Shown: one piece after another, positions 23,601 through 34,693 of the stretch
How positions within the stretch are numbered: the stretch's first letter is position 1
Layout of the letters: the number at the start of each line of letters is the position of its first letter
Source of the DNA: Haplomitrium mnioides
Lineage: Eukaryota > Marchantiophyta > Haplomitriopsida > Calobryales
Length of the DNA stretch: 47,799 nucleotides
Reading direction: 5' to 3'
Assembly: GCA_049999725.1 (NCBI GenBank)
Contig: JBNGIS010021854.1
Location: 1 to 47,799 of the forward strand
The notes under the pieces: model-generated
What the model was told of the DNA's origin: nothing
Database searches by the model: none
What the model saw: the letters and a program-made list of their open reading frames with translations, nothing else
Made by a program: the position numbers and the translations under genes

Positions 23601-26600
23601 TTCTCCTGCAAAAAACAAGCTAAGTATTTCAACACATTTCAATTTCCAATGACTCATCTTTTCTGCCAAATGATGAAGAGCCCATATTTGGAGCTATCAT
23701 GTGAGTACACAAGGAAAATTTTTAAAAACTCTTATTTGTCATACCAAGCCCAGATATCTGATATTGGGCTCTCTCACAGCAATAAATCTTCCAAGTAGAG
23801 CTACACACTGCGACATCATTTCCTTTTCGGCATCCAGATGCATCACCTAAAAGTAAGACAAGCAAAAAAACAGTGCATCAACAATTGGGCTCAGAAAGAA
23901 CTTGAACACAATAGAATGGGCATTCACTTTTCAGCAAACTTACCACACCCATTAGAATAAAAAAGACAAGAAAAAAGGCTTTGCATATAAACCAAGGATG
24001 ACCATACCAAGGCAAGAGCTTCAAATAGCACTGCATGTGATGCATTATTTTTGTTGACATTTTTTACTACATCAGTCCCCATTAAGATGCGCTGCAGAAC
24101 CTGTAACTCAGCTCACAACTATGTGAGTTAATTTTCTGCAACATATGCAGCCTGTAAAGAAACAGGCATCAAAATGGGCAAAGAATCACCTCAAATAGGG
24201 CCCTCCGAATACCAGGGTCATCTATGGCTGGAAAATATTGCAGAACCCGCATTATTTTCACCTGAAATAAAGAAAACATACCAATGCCAACAAGAACAGA
24301 ATGTGATTCTACTTCTGATGAAAAGTGCTAAAATGTCTCGAGGCCACAACTTGGACAGCCAAAGTCTTCTTGCATGGTAACCTGATTGATGCAGATTTCA
24401 GTGTGGTTAACCCTAATAAAAATGTAAGCCACACTAAAAATAACCACACAATCTTCAAAAAACACAACACCTGCAGCCAAGGAGAAGGAATTCCATAGTA
24501 GGTGTATTCTTGGGGAATGTCCTGACTCCTAGTCAGACGCTCCAAAGTTCTGACACATTTGGGCACACAGTTCCAATATCCCTCTGGATTATTGGCCACC
24601 AATGATACAAGTAGACTCATAACTGCAGTGAGCACTCCAATATCTCTCTCATCCAATAACTGCACCATTCGTTCAGACCTGCTCAAACCAAAAAAATACC
24701 ACTTGTTATTGGGATCAAAGTAAAGACAATATTATAGAACAAAGAGATCTTGATTTTGACTCCAACACTCCAAAATAAGATTTGTGCTGGATTTCTTTAA
24801 GAACTATAATACACATTTGCATTACTACAATGGCATGAGATACAAGTATACTACAGCGAACAAGTATGCCAAGAAAGAGAAGTGTGTGCCTACCCACACC
24901 AAAATCTTCACATACCAGCCATCCACATTCACAACATCAGGGTTCTTCCTGTAAAGCCGAAGTAAACACAGTGCGGCCTTTTTCCTGACAAGTGGCCTGC
25001 ATGTGCTGGAAATCTGCAATAGACTGCAACATAAATTGGAATGCTCCAAAGATGTAATGCAAAAAACCTGCTTAAGCCATTCTTACTACTTGACAGGTAG
25101 ACTCTAGAGACACATAGCTATGAATATGTGGAGAGTTGCAAAACAAACCACCAAAAAAATAAAATGGAAGTTGCAATAGTCTAGGAAAAACCCACGCACA
25201 TCACAACTTTGCAGCACATAGAGTGCAGCCTTCACAATGTGGTTCAGACACAAAGTTTCAGACTTATCAGCCTCATCATGTGTAGCAGTAACAAGCTGCC
25301 ACAACTTCCTGCTGGTTTCATCAGTTCCCGACCGCAGGTCCAGATCAATCTTCGTACTGAGTTTCTGCCACTTTCCAGAAGTAACAGGAAAACTCAGTCA
25401 TGATGATGCCTAGCACTCCACCAAGAAATCAAACCAATCAAAATTTGTCAACTCTCAAGCATCAGCTTGCAGCACCATTCATTTTACTTTAGTTTGATCT
25501 TGTGAAGCAGACATCCCAGAGAAAAACTCTCCGAGAGGTCTGCTGAAGGTTAGTGATTGGGGCCTTCTGCACCCTGAACATCCATGAAGCACATCAATGG
25601 GTCACTACTTGGATGCAGAACATCCGCTAAAAATACCGAACAATATAGCTTTGAAAATGTTGAGAGCAAGACTAACCACAAAAACAAATAAATGGAAGTT
25701 GCGACAGTCGAGGAAAAATGACACACATCATAACTGCGCAACAGTAGAGCGCAGCCTTCACAACGTATTTTCAGACACAATCAGACAATCATGTGTAGCA
25801 GTAGCACGCTGCCACAACTTCCTGCTGGTTTCATCAGTTCCTGACAGCACGTCCAGATTAATCTTCATACTGAGTCTCTGCTACTTTCCAGAAGTAACAG
25901 GAAAACTCAGTCATGATGATGCCTATCACTCCACCAAGAATTCAAACCAATCAAAATCTGTTAACTCTCAAGCATCAGCTTGCAGCATCATTTATTTTCA
26001 CTTTAGTTTAATCTTGTGAAGCAGACATCCCAGAGAAAAACTGCTCAAAGTCTGCTCAAAGTTTAGTGATTGGGACCTTCTGCACCCTGAACATCCACGA
26101 AGCACATTACTGCTGACTACTTGGACGCAGAACATTCGCTAAAGTCACTGAAAAATATAGCTATGAAGATGTGGAGAGCAAAACTAACCACAAAAACAAA
26201 TAAATGGAAGTTGCAATAGTCTAGGAAAAACTGACACACATCACAACTGCGCAGAACTTCACAACGTGGTTTCAGACACAGAGTTTCAGACTAATCAGCC
26301 TCATCATGTGTCACAGTAGCAAGCTGCCACAACTTCTTCACAAGTACACTCCAAAATAAAACACAAAGGTGTCTGAGAAATCACTCACCAGAGTTTCTGT
26401 ATGCTTAAGCCATTCTTACTGCTTGACAAGTAAACTCTACAATAAAAAATAAAGGTGCAGGAGAAATTACTCACCAGAAGTTTCTGTACATCTGGAGCCA
26501 GTGATTCTGAGAACTCCTTTCCACCCACATTGCCCACCTTCACAACACAGTTTGCTGATTATTCACTTAAGGTGCACACGGTCAAAAGCTGATCAAATTC

Positions 26601-29600
26601 TAATAAATATTTCAGACAAAAAGTTTCAGACCAAGTCTCATCGTAAGTGGCAGATACAAGCAGCCACAAACTCCTTGTTGGCTTCACTATCTCCAAACAG
26701 CAGGTCCAGATCAAGCAAAGTACTATGCTCCAATAATAGAGCACAATGTTATTTGAATCTGTGTACTGAGTTTCTCCACTTTAGGCATGGGACCTTACAC
26801 GAATTCTAATTCTGATTTAGGGAAATAACAGGAAAACTCAGTCCTGATGTTGCAAAGCACTTCACCAAGCATCCAAACTATAGCCAGGAAGATGTGGAGA
26901 GAAAAAAACCAAAAAGATAAAGAAGTGCGGTGGTCTAGGGAAAACCTACACATCCCAACTACAACAACCTGTAGAGTGCATCCTTTACAATGTCGTGTCA
27001 GACACAGTTTCGGACCAATCAAATTCATCATGTGTAGCAGTGAAAAGCTCCCGACAGCAGGTCCAGATCAATCTTCATACTGAGTTTCTAGAATACTCAG
27101 AGTAACTAGAATACTCAGAAATGATGTTATCTAGCACTCCAAGAATTCAAACTTTTCAAAATTCGTCCACTCTCAAGCACCAGCCTGTGACATCATTGAT
27201 TCACTTTAGTTTAATCTTGTGAGGCAGGCAACCAAGAGACAAAATCTTAGAGAGATCTGCTGAAAGGGTAGTGATTGGGACCATATTAGTTATGAAGTTG
27301 TGGAGAGCAAAACTAACCACAACAACACTTAAATGGAAGCTGCAATAGTCTAGGAAAAACCTACACATATCACAACTGTGCACACATAGAGTACAGCCTT
27401 CACTCTGTGGTGTCAGACACAAAGTTTCAGACTATTCAGCCTCATCATGTGTAGCAGTGACAAGCTGCCACAACTTCCTGCTGGTTTTGTCAGTTCCCGA
27501 CAGCAGGTCCTGATCAATCGTCGTACTGAGTTTCTGCCACTTTCCGGAAGTAACGGGAAAACTCAGTCATGATGATGCCTAGACCCTAAACCACATGCAC
27601 CCTGAATATAACACCTGAAAGCACATCACTGGTGACTACTTAGATGCAAAATACCTGCTAAAGTCACTGGAAATTATAGCCATGACAACGTGGAGAGTTG
27701 AAAAAACCCACCAAAAAAAATATAAAGAAGTTGCAATGGTTCTGGAAAAACCTACACATCACAACTACCGCAACAAGCCAAGTGCCTTTACAATGTGGTT
27801 TCAGACCAATTGGATTCATCTACATAACAGTGACAAGCTCCTGCTGATCTCATCGCCTCCCGACAGAAAACCCAGATCAATCATTGTACTGAGTTTCTGC
27901 CACTTAAAGGAAGAAATGGGAAAACTCAGGCATCATGTTGCTAGCATTCCACTAAGAATCCAAACTAATCTAAATTCGCCCGCTCAAGCATCAGCTTGTG
28001 ACGTCATACATTTCACTTTAGGTTACTCTTGTGAAGCAGACATCCAAGTGACAAAACTCTGCTGAAATGAGAGATCTGCTGAAGGCCATTGACTGAGGCC
28101 TTATACACCCTGAACATAGCACAAACTAATCAAAATGGAAACTGGGACCCAGGTATGTGGGTGTGGAAAAATGAACCCCTCTCAGCAGCTACAACACAAA
28201 GAAAAGTCCCTTGTTCAACCTTAACCACCATTCTTCCATCACCCCAGTTCTGGAATGCTGGAGAGCAGCTGGTAAGATCAACTGGTCACTCTACCGATGG
28301 ACTGAGAGAGGTGTCGAAGTCCAGAGCTTCACGAAAAAAACCAAAACCTGGGCTGTGTATGCTATAAGAAGGATAGACTTAGAGATATCCTCCATTCTTT
28401 GTGGCTTTGTCCCAGGATCTGTACTGTCTAGAAATGGGCCGGAGATCTTCTCTACAGATTAGTTTTCTCTATTTGGGAGAGTTCCAAAAGGCGGAAGCCA
28501 ACCTGGCAGCAGAGTATCCTAGGAGATAGACATACAAAGGCACTGGTTGTACCTGAAGAGATCTGCTCCTTGCTGAGGGGCATTGTACTTTACAACATTT
28601 GGCTATCTAGGAATGCTATTTGTTTGAGATGTCTCCCATGGATATTATAGCCTGAAAAAGAAAATCTGACTTGAGAAATATCAAGTAGGGGAAGAAAGCC
28701 TGGCATGATATCTGTCATAGATTGAAAAGCCCAAAGTGGAAAAATAGAGAATCAAAGTCACAGAGAGCATTCTTGAAGACTATGACAGCCATGGGCACTA
28801 GGCATATCTCCTGTATCCATGCTGAGAGAACTGTTTACTTGAATCTAGCTGTTAGTAGTAATTTGGATTGAGGGCATTGGTTTGCTGATGCTGTCCAGGC
28901 TAGATCCTGAAAGGGATTGTGTTTTTGGTTGTTTTGTGGCTTGGCCTGACTGTTGACCATGGCTGATTCCTTGAATGTGTCAGTCAAAAAAATAAATAAA
29001 CTAATCAAAATTCATCCATCAGCTTGGGACATCAGTACTTTCCCTTTAGTTTGATCTTGAACAAAACCAAAAAGGGCTGCTGGATTCTAGCCAAGAAGAT
29101 GTGGTGAGTTAAATAAATCAAAAAGAATGATGGTAAGCAATTGAAAAGTTGCAACAGTATAGCAGAAACATCACATCAACTAGCACAACATAGAGTGCAG
29201 CCTTCACAATGTGGCGTCCGTCACAAAGTTTCATACAAATCAGCCTCATCATGTGCGGCAGTGACAAGCAGCCACAACTCCCGCCTGGTTTCATCAGCTC
29301 TGACAGCAGGTCCAGATGAAGAGAACAACATTCCATGAACCCTTGTACTAAGTTTCTGCCACTTTCTGAAGGTAAATAGACTAAGGACTGCTGGAGGTAT
29401 ATAATGAAATATAGGAAAATTCATTTGAGACCATTGCAGCATTCTGAAAATCATACCCGAAATCAGAACATATAAATATCTTACTTGCTCATAACTTACT
29501 AGACAACCAACAATTGAGACTAATGATCAAGCTAATTTCATGCCCCAGAAACAAGCATCATCATAAATTCCTTTCAAATGCAGGAGCAATACCCAACAAA

Positions 29601-30496
29601 AAAACTGCAATATAGTTGTCTGAGAAAGGAAATGTCACCTTACAATGCTTTGTGAGCAAGAAACATTTGATACATATTATTGCAAGGACAAACTTACCAT
29701 GGTTAATGCCAGGCATTGAAAAGTCTCATTGCGTCCAATGATGTCATTTCTCACTGTGTTAATGACCAGCCTCAGGAAGTCATGATTTTCGTTGAGCAAG
29801 CAAGATGTCACAATATAGCCCACCTACATTTCATGAGCAGTTCCAATCAGTTCTTTTAATCGTAGTCACATCAAAGATCAAGTAAGAACCTGAGTACTTT
29901 TGATAAACGCCGTCTCTATCCCTTGCACAACCTGAGCTCTATTGGATCACACTGTTTACAGTGTTACTGTAAGCAGCTGCCAGTAAGCACGCTTCCTGAA
30001 GACATACCTGCTTCTCAGCATATTTTGGTGCAGAAATGAGAGCAACGGTCTCCATGTGCCCAAAGTCAACATCGTAGCCAAGCATATAAATGTAGAGCAT
30101 TTTCCAAACATACTTCTTCTTTTCATAAGGCGATAACCCCTGTAATTGAGACAGATCAACATTGCAACAGCATTATGACGCTATGTAAAGAATTGCTCAT
30201 GCGCACTCGTCCAACATCTTGCGCGAGAACACCCCCAGCTTGTTCGCACAGTTGGAACAAGCGACACAATCAATCCAGTCCTTGAGGATGAAAACTTGCG
30301 TTGTCTAGTTTTAAAATTTAACCCGTATAGCACGCTCGTTGTCTCTCTTTCTGCGTGCCCTTACCCTCTCATTTTTGAATCGAGTACGAATATTAGCCAG
30401 CTCCTTATCCACACGTAAACGCTCCTGCTCCTTATTCTGACAATTTCGCACATCGCTTATAAATACAGATAGCCCTCTCATCCCTGAGAGAGCCAT
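11613..30496 (-). CDS. AP2A: AP-2 complex subunit alpha (alpha-adaptin), 27 exons, 1021 aa
   Basis: Exons (complement), 5' to 3': 30365-30496, 30008-30139, 29698-29823, 26475-26537, 24916-25013, 24471-24678, 24190-24261, 24008-24100, 23745-23846, 23508-23605, 23101-23182, 22852-22940, 22630-22735, 22430-22495, 22150-22256, 21878-21982, 21597-21717, 14199-14375, 13803-14075, 13506-13586, 13122-13286, 12802-12888, 12570-12695, 12287-12367, 11988-12059, 11823-11902, 11613-11736. The sum is 3066 nt with no stop inside. The protein starts [20 protein letters not shown], and blocks such as [43 protein letters not shown] and MPKFPERQ are diagnostic. The helical trunk is about residues 1-600, the hinge about 601-750 (proline-rich, [17 protein letters not shown]), the ear about 751-1021. 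In the AP-2 heterotetramer it binds PIP2 and cargo signals at the plasma membrane; the ear recruits endocytic accessory proteins. Length matches plant homologues (about 1010 aa). One intron uses a GC donor. Introns 3, 4 and 17 are swollen by repeats, yet the frame is intact, so the gene looks functional. Exon 19 could start at 14078 instead. Confidence 0.96.
13117..13122 (-). other. GC-AG intron donor in the alpha-adaptin gene
   Basis: The exon ending at 13122 is followed by GCAAGT rather than GTAAGT (CACAG|GCAAGT). The next exon begins after TGCAG at 12888. Both sides are needed for the conserved reading IPPRAQ-VQCPF, so the GC donor is well supported. The rest of the donor site matches the consensus, as is usual for GC-AG introns. 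Confidence 0.85.
14435..15106 (-). repeat. 3' LTR of the intronic copia element
   Basis: Diverged direct copy of 20867-21523. On the minus strand it begins TGTTAGAAATGTATC, and the pol stop codon (TAG, 15101-15103) overlaps this start. A likely promoter box is the TATATAAAT on the minus strand near 14685. Confidence 0.85.
15101..15268 (-). pseudogene. Copia RNase H C-terminal end
   Basis: Reads [20 protein letters not shown], then an LTKALP block and a stop at 15101. This is the usual C-terminus of copia pol. It continues the frame that is interrupted at 16268 by the inserted LTR. Confidence 0.8.
15274..16262 (+). repeat. Solo LTR (plus orientation) nested in copia RNase H
   Basis: Starts TGTTGGAAATGTATC and is flanked by ATTGG (15269-15273) and CTTGG (16263-16267), a 5-bp target duplication with one difference. 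It splits the RNase H reading between H-P-R-T and N-H-I-D-I. It has no internal coding region. Its sequence is recognisably related to the host copia's own LTRs but lies in the opposite orientation, so it comes from the same wider family. Confidence 0.8.
16268..17219 (-). pseudogene. Copia reverse transcriptase and RNase H
   Basis: The minus strand gives RT blocks ([45 protein letters not shown], and [14 protein letters not shown], where the catalytic YVDD reads YVGD), then RNase H ([32 protein letters not shown]). Frameshifts near 16690 and 16960 and the loss of the first catalytic Asp make it inactive. It is interrupted upstream at 17219 and downstream at 16268 by nested LTR insertions. Confidence 0.88.
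17220..18960 (+). repeat. Second nested copia-family LTR, enlarged by an inserted repeat unit
   Basis: Starts TGTTGGAA and ends TTCCAACA (perfect 8-bp terminal inverted repeat), flanked by CCAGG at 17215-17219 and 18961-18965. It interrupts RT between KAHLV and the following Gly-rich block. The part 18090-18960 is homologous to the LTR at 15274-16262. The part 17386-18068 is a foreign repeat unit with its own 20-bp flanking duplication. Confidence 0.82.
17386..18068. repeat. Unclassified ~0.5-0.7 kb repeat unit inserted in the LTR
   Basis: Identical 20-bp direct repeats ACTATACAAAACACAAACAC lie at 17366-17385 and 18069-18088. The sequence between them is more than one copy of the same unit that forms arrays in alpha-adaptin introns 3 and 4. 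On the minus strand a short block reading [13 protein letters not shown] is shared between copies. Function and class unknown. Confidence 0.75.
18961..20113 (-). pseudogene. Copia integrase and start of RT
   Basis: Reads [39 protein letters not shown] (DDE core), [20 protein letters not shown], then an acidic/glycine stretch and [17 protein letters not shown], the start of RT. The N-terminal zinc-binding part and first catalytic Asp region of integrase are missing: the protease motif WYMDSGAS near 20050 runs straight into mid-integrase. Several frameshifts. Confidence 0.85.
20114..20806 (-). pseudogene. Copia gag with zinc knuckle
   Basis: The ATG at 20804-20806 opens [20 protein letters not shown]. 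Further blocks are [33 protein letters not shown] and a CCHC knuckle (C-Y-Y-C ... H ... C) near 20190-20235 with a stop inside it. This is the typical copia gag layout. Frameshifts near 20560 and 20670. Confidence 0.82.
20867..21523 (-). repeat. 5' LTR of the intronic copia element
   Basis: Pairs with 14435-15106. Its outer end has TCTTAG where the 3' copy has TGTTAG, a one-base change in the conserved TG. No clear tRNA primer site follows on the gag side. Confidence 0.82.
25071..26439. repeat. Array of the unclassified repeat in alpha-adaptin intron 4
   Basis: At least two and a half copies of a unit of about 510-525 bp; the marker AAATGGAAGTTGC recurs at about 25163, 25691 and 26203. The array is flanked by a diverged 36-bp direct repeat (25071-25106 and 26404-26439) beginning CTTAAGCCATTCTTACT. 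A partial echo of exon 4's splice junction (ACTCACCAGA...TTTCTGTA) also occurs at 26385-26401. Confidence 0.8.
26540..28136. repeat. Array of the unclassified repeat in alpha-adaptin intron 3 (left part)
   Basis: Diverged copies and partial copies of the same unit: 26600-27270, 27280-27590 and 27600-28130. Markers are GTGTAGCAGTGACAAGCTGC, CTGAGTTTCTGCCACTTT and CACTTTAGTTTNATCTTGTG. The plus strand reads the marker order consistently, so the copies are head to tail. No complete open frame. Confidence 0.78.
28137..28997 (+). mobile_element. 5'-truncated LINE (non-LTR retrotransposon) 3' end
   Basis: Flanked by an exact 14-bp target duplication AAACTAATCAAAAT (28123-28136 and 28998-29011) and ending in an A-rich tail (28986-28997). 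These are hallmarks of target-primed reverse transcription. The plus strand reads [14 protein letters not shown] and [16 protein letters not shown], resembling the tail of plant LINE reverse-transcriptase proteins. Stops show it is dead. Its target is a copy of the unclassified repeat, which resumes unbroken on the other side. Confidence 0.82.
29012..29440. repeat. Continuation of the unclassified repeat after the LINE
   Basis: Picks up the unit exactly where it was interrupted (TCATCCATCAGC...CTTTAGTTTGATCTTG) and then gives another diverged copy with GAGTGCAGCCTTCACAATGT and CTAAGTTTCTGCCACTTT. It ends before exon 3 of the adaptor gene. Confidence 0.75.
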
Positions 30497-31190
30497 GGCT
30501 CACGCCACTGCTACTCGAACTCTCCTAGGATCGTCCTTTCTCAATAACTCTCCGTACTCCTTAGATCCATGATCATTTTCACGCTTCCATCAGCCCCAAG
30601 ATCCCAAAAAAAAACCGATCGATCATGCTCTACCCACCTATTACTTACTCCGCACCTCCTTCAAGATCCTCGATTCTCCGACAATAATCCCTACCTCCCA
30701 CAGCAGCTGCTGCAGCAAATCCTTGTTCAGCCTTCCAAGTAACGAGCGAGTGCTCACCAGCTAGCTGCTGTCTTCGTCGTTAACCTCACTGTGGTCGTCT
30801 AGGGTTAGTCAAACCCCGCCCTCTTTTTTAGCGGCACCCTACCTACATTTAGCTACACTTAGTTTTGAAGGGCCGCCCTACTATCTTTAAGAACACTACC
30901 TCTGCACCTAGCCGCCAAAAATGTTCACATGTCTTAGATTATTTCTTCTCTCACATGATATATTCACCCAACATTGAAATTGGACCAAAAGAAAATAAAA
31001 ATTTACCTTACCAAGTTTTCTTAGTTACTCAAATTAATTACCATTTATCATGCTAAGTACATCATTAAGTATAGTACACACAAAAAGCTACACAAACTTA
31101 GACAGTAAACACAAATAGTTTCTATTAGTTAACTAACTACTAATGTTAGCTAAAGTTAGTTTAGAAGAATGGTCATCATCTTTTGCCAAA
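30497..31190 (-). promoter_or_regulatory. Alpha-adaptin 5' flank
   Basis: Upstream of the adaptor ATG. A telo-box-like AACCCTA lies on the minus strand at 30800-30806, about 300 bp before the start codon; this motif is common in promoters of constitutively expressed plant genes. No clear TATA box was identified. The outer part is AT-rich and fades into LTR sequence. Confidence 0.35.
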
Positions 31191-31204
31191 ATATTCAAAC
31201 CAAT

Positions 31205-31295
31205 CAAATGCTAAGAAGACAATACTCGAAAGAATACACAAGCAAAACCAACCAAATGCTAAGAAGACAATACTCGAAAGAATACACAAGCAAAA
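31205..31295 (+). repeat. 48-bp tandem duplication
   Basis: A block starting CAAATGCTAAGAAGACAATA occurs at 31205 and again at 31253 with nearly no change. It lies at the outer edge of an LTR-like fragment. Confidence 0.85.
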
Positions 31296-31572
31296 ACTCA
31301 AACCAATTGAGAGAAACTTCGTAATGAGAAGTTGCGCAATGAAGCTATTTTAACTTAAGTTACTTAATTTTTAACTTTATACCACGTCATTAAAAGTAAT
31401 CTTACTTTGGCAGTTACCACCATTTTTTTCTTCTATCACTTGACTGAAAGTAATACTACTTTGGTATTTACTACCATAGTCAAGTAATATTACTTTGGTA
31501 TTTACTACCATTTTTTTCGCTCTTCTTTATTTTCTTATAAATAGCACAACATCATGTTTTTATACTATTACA
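31296..31572 (-). repeat. Diverged gypsy LTR fragment
   Basis: The minus strand starts TGTAATAGTAT at 31572 and contains GCTATTTATAAGAAAATA, matching the start of the LTRs at 31687-32075 and 35114-35545. More diverged than those two, so probably an older member of the same family. The lower limit is approximate. Confidence 0.55.
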
Positions 31573-31686
31573 AATAGAATGTTCTTTAGCAAGCTAAAAA
31601 ATAGTGTTTAACTAGATTAAAGTTATTTTATTTTTTATTATCATAGAGTATTTTATTTCTTTATAACTTCAATTTGAGATGGTTTA

Positions 31687-32075
31687 TGTAAAAGAATTCA
31701 AGAACCAAATCCAAATAAGTAAGAACTCATAGTGAACTCTAATAGAGTTCTTCAACCAAATGCAACTCAGTACCAAAGCTAAGACCAAGAATTCAAGCAA
31801 AAACCAAGCAACCAAAGAACCCAAATGATTCGAAAGTAACTCGAGAATGATGAGTGGGGCTAAGAAGCTCTTCTATCTATATAAGAGAAAAAAGTGTCAT
31901 CCATCTTTCTTCACTTATAAGTTACTTCTAATTTCAACCCTAAAAGTGACTCTCTACTAAAAGTAACTTCGAAGGCAAGTAATCATATCTCAACCCTAAA
32001 AGTAACACTCTACCACTTATTTCACTCCTCTCTATTTTCTTATAAATAGAGCAACCTTATACTTGTACTATTACA
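31687..32075 (-). repeat. 3' LTR of the minus-strand chromovirus
   Basis: Bounded by TGTAATAG (minus start at 32075) and ...TTTTACA (end at 31687). Contains a minus-strand TATA-like stretch and GTGACTT/AAGTAACTT-type short repeats. An inverted copy lies at 35114-35545. Confidence 0.85.
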
Positions 32076-32084
32076 TAATCTCTG

Positions 32085-32295
32085 CCATCTAACCAATGAC
32101 GTCCTTGTCATTGCCACAACTTTCAAATATTTGAATATCCTCTTGAGCATTCTTAATATTTGAGAAAAGTTCTCAAGTAGCATCATGAAGTAGATAGCCT
32201 TTCCATAAAGCCTTGTATTGAACTTGTGGATGATGCCTTTGCTTGATAGCTCTTTTTGCCAAAATATGGTCCACCTTAAATTCTTCATGACCATC
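32085..32295 (-). pseudogene. Integrase C-terminal chromodomain
   Basis: Reads FKVDHILAKRAIKQRHHPQV, then QYKALWKGY and ATxELFSNIKNAQEDIQIF. The order V-x-x-I-L, V-(Q/K)-Y-x-(V/A)-L-W-K-G-Y, A-T-W-E is the chromodomain of plant chromoviruses, which bind methylated histone tails and target integration to heterochromatin. The Trp of the ATWE motif is a stop here, so this copy is dead. Confidence 0.82.
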
Positions 32296-34145
32296 AAGAA
32301 CAATAGCTGGAGGAGGAAGTTGAACATGACTTGGAAAAGAAGATTGACTAGGAACAAAACACTAAGTTTAAAGATATGAAACACATGATGAATCTTCATA
32401 TAAAGAGGAAGGTCAAGTTTATAATCAACAAAAGAAATAACCTAAGAAATAAGAAAATGACCAATCCAAGCAAAATATAACTTGCGGACTTGATTATCTA
32501 AAGACAATGGGAGATCGTGAGTAGATAACATAACTTGGTCACCTAAAACATAAGAGCATTCACGACGACGACTATCAACATATTGTTTTGCCGATTTTGA
32601 GCAACAATAAGATGGTTGGGAGCATCGTCTAAGAAAGAAGATAAATGAGACAAAAAAATAGAAATACTTTGAATATTAGAATAAGAAAGAGAAAGCAAAC
32701 CATCAAAAACAAGAGGATGTTGACTCAAATTAAGAAAGAAATAAGAAAACCCAGTATTTGCTTGTTTAGAGTTGTTGTAGACAAACTCTTTAGTCGGTAA
32801 GAAACTATCTCAATCGGTATGATAAACATTGATGAATGCGCAAAACATATCCTCCACAATGCAATTAGCTCGCTCCATTTGCCCATTTGTTTGAGGATAA
32901 TAAGTAGTAGACATAGAGAATTTGTACCCAAAAGTGTGAACAACTCTTGCCAGAACTTTCTAGTGAATCATGGATCTTAATCAGATATTAATACCTTTGG
33001 AATGCCATGATATCAAAAGACTATATCAAAGTAAATCTTTGTCAATTATGGAGCATCCACTATATCCACTATCAATGCTAGATGAATTTGTTTGCTTAGC
33101 TTATCCACAAACACCACAATGGCAGTAAACCCACAAAACATGGTTGGAAGTGAAGTAATAAGATCTAAGCTTACATGTTCTCACCGAGCAGTAGGAATCT
33201 GTAATGGTTGAAGAAGACCATCTGGTTTTTGACTTGAAACCTTGTTTCATTGACAACTCTCACAAGAACAAACAAAGCCACGAACATCTCGAGCTAGATT
33301 TGGCCACCACTAAGTGTATTGAAGCAACTCCATAGTCTTATCTACTCTAAGATGCCTAAAGATTGGAATGTCATATGCTTCTTGTAAACATGTCATTCGA
33401 AGTGCATTATCTTGTGGAACAAATTTTTGATGGTATTAATAGAGAACATCATTCCTAATGGAAAATGCATGATACTCATTATCTTTGACCACCAAACATG
33501 TTTAAACAAGATTAAAGAAGACATCTCTATGAAAATTTTGTCAAAAAATGTCATTGGTTGCTTCATTAAGATGCAATATGCTAATATTTGCAACCTTCTA
33601 TATATTTAGATGATGATCCGATCTTCGTGACAATGCATCGAAAATAGTATGGAACCTTCTCGGCTTGTACTCCAACTTGATATCAAAGAGTTGTAGTTGA
33701 TCTTCTTATCGATGATGACGATTTGTCATATTTTCCAAGTGAATTGATTAAAGCAAGGGCTTGTGATCGGTGCGCATAAGTACATGCTTTCCTAAAAGAT
33801 AATGTCTCCAAACCTTAGTAACATAAACCATTGCCAATTGCTATCTATCCCTTGCAGAATAATTTCTCTCCACTGCATTTAGTCGGCATGACACAAAGGC
33901 AATGAGATGAAGTCCATCTTCAAACTCTTATTGTGTAACACTACTCTAATAGCAAAATTAAAGGCATCAAAATCAACTATGCAACGTACATTTGGATCAT
34001 ACGGTTGTAGAATTTGACAAGAAGACATTGCATTCTTTAGTCGTTAAAAACCCTCTTGCTCTTTGGTCATCCATTGAAATTTTGCCTCCTTGCTTAATAG
34101 ATCTTTAAGTAGTGCAACAATAGGAGCATAACAATGGATAAATCT

Positions 34146-34693
34146 TCAATAAAAACTTGCCAATCCATTGAAAGCTTGAATATCCTTTACATCATTTAGC
34201 GTTAGCCACTTTGTAATAGCGTTAATCTTCTCTTCCTCTAACTTGATACCATACGGAAACACTTTATGTCTTAGATAAGTCACCTCTTGCTTCCAAAACT
34301 CACACTTGGACTTCTTGCAATAAAACTTCCAATTGCGTAGTTTTTGCAATACTTTTTTAAGATGATCACAATGCTCAACTTTACTTTTACTAAAGATAAG
34401 TATATCATCCAAAAACACCAACACTGACTTATCTAATAAATCATCAAAAACTCGATGTATTTGATCATGAATATTGTCAGAGCATTAGTAAGGCTAAATG
34501 TAAGACTCTTCTACTCAAAATGCCCATACCGTATACGAAAAGCCGTCTTTGGCACATCACTTAGCTTGATAAAAACTTGCCAATATGCACTTTGAAGATC
34601 CAACTTCGAAAATAATCGCGTACCACTCAATTTATCCAACAAATCATCAATACGAGTTAAAAGTTGGGTATTCTTCAATATTTGATTGTTCAA
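34146..34693 (-). pseudogene. Chromovirus reverse transcriptase
   Basis: Blocks RIDDLLDKLSGTRLFSKLDL, QSAYWQVFIKLSDVPKTAF and VFLDDILIFSKSKVEHCDHL, followed by EFWKQEVTYL and INAITKWLTLNDVKDIQAF, are classic gypsy RT palm and thumb. The catalytic Asp pair is present. Frameshifts and a stop between 34424 and 34511 break the frame. Confidence 0.88.

Noticed and set aside
25550-27422. Several similar minus-strand open frames suggesting a small gene family
   Set aside because: They are slices of the intronic repeat units, lack consistent starts and stops, and lie within introns of the adaptor gene. Kept only as a repeat observation.
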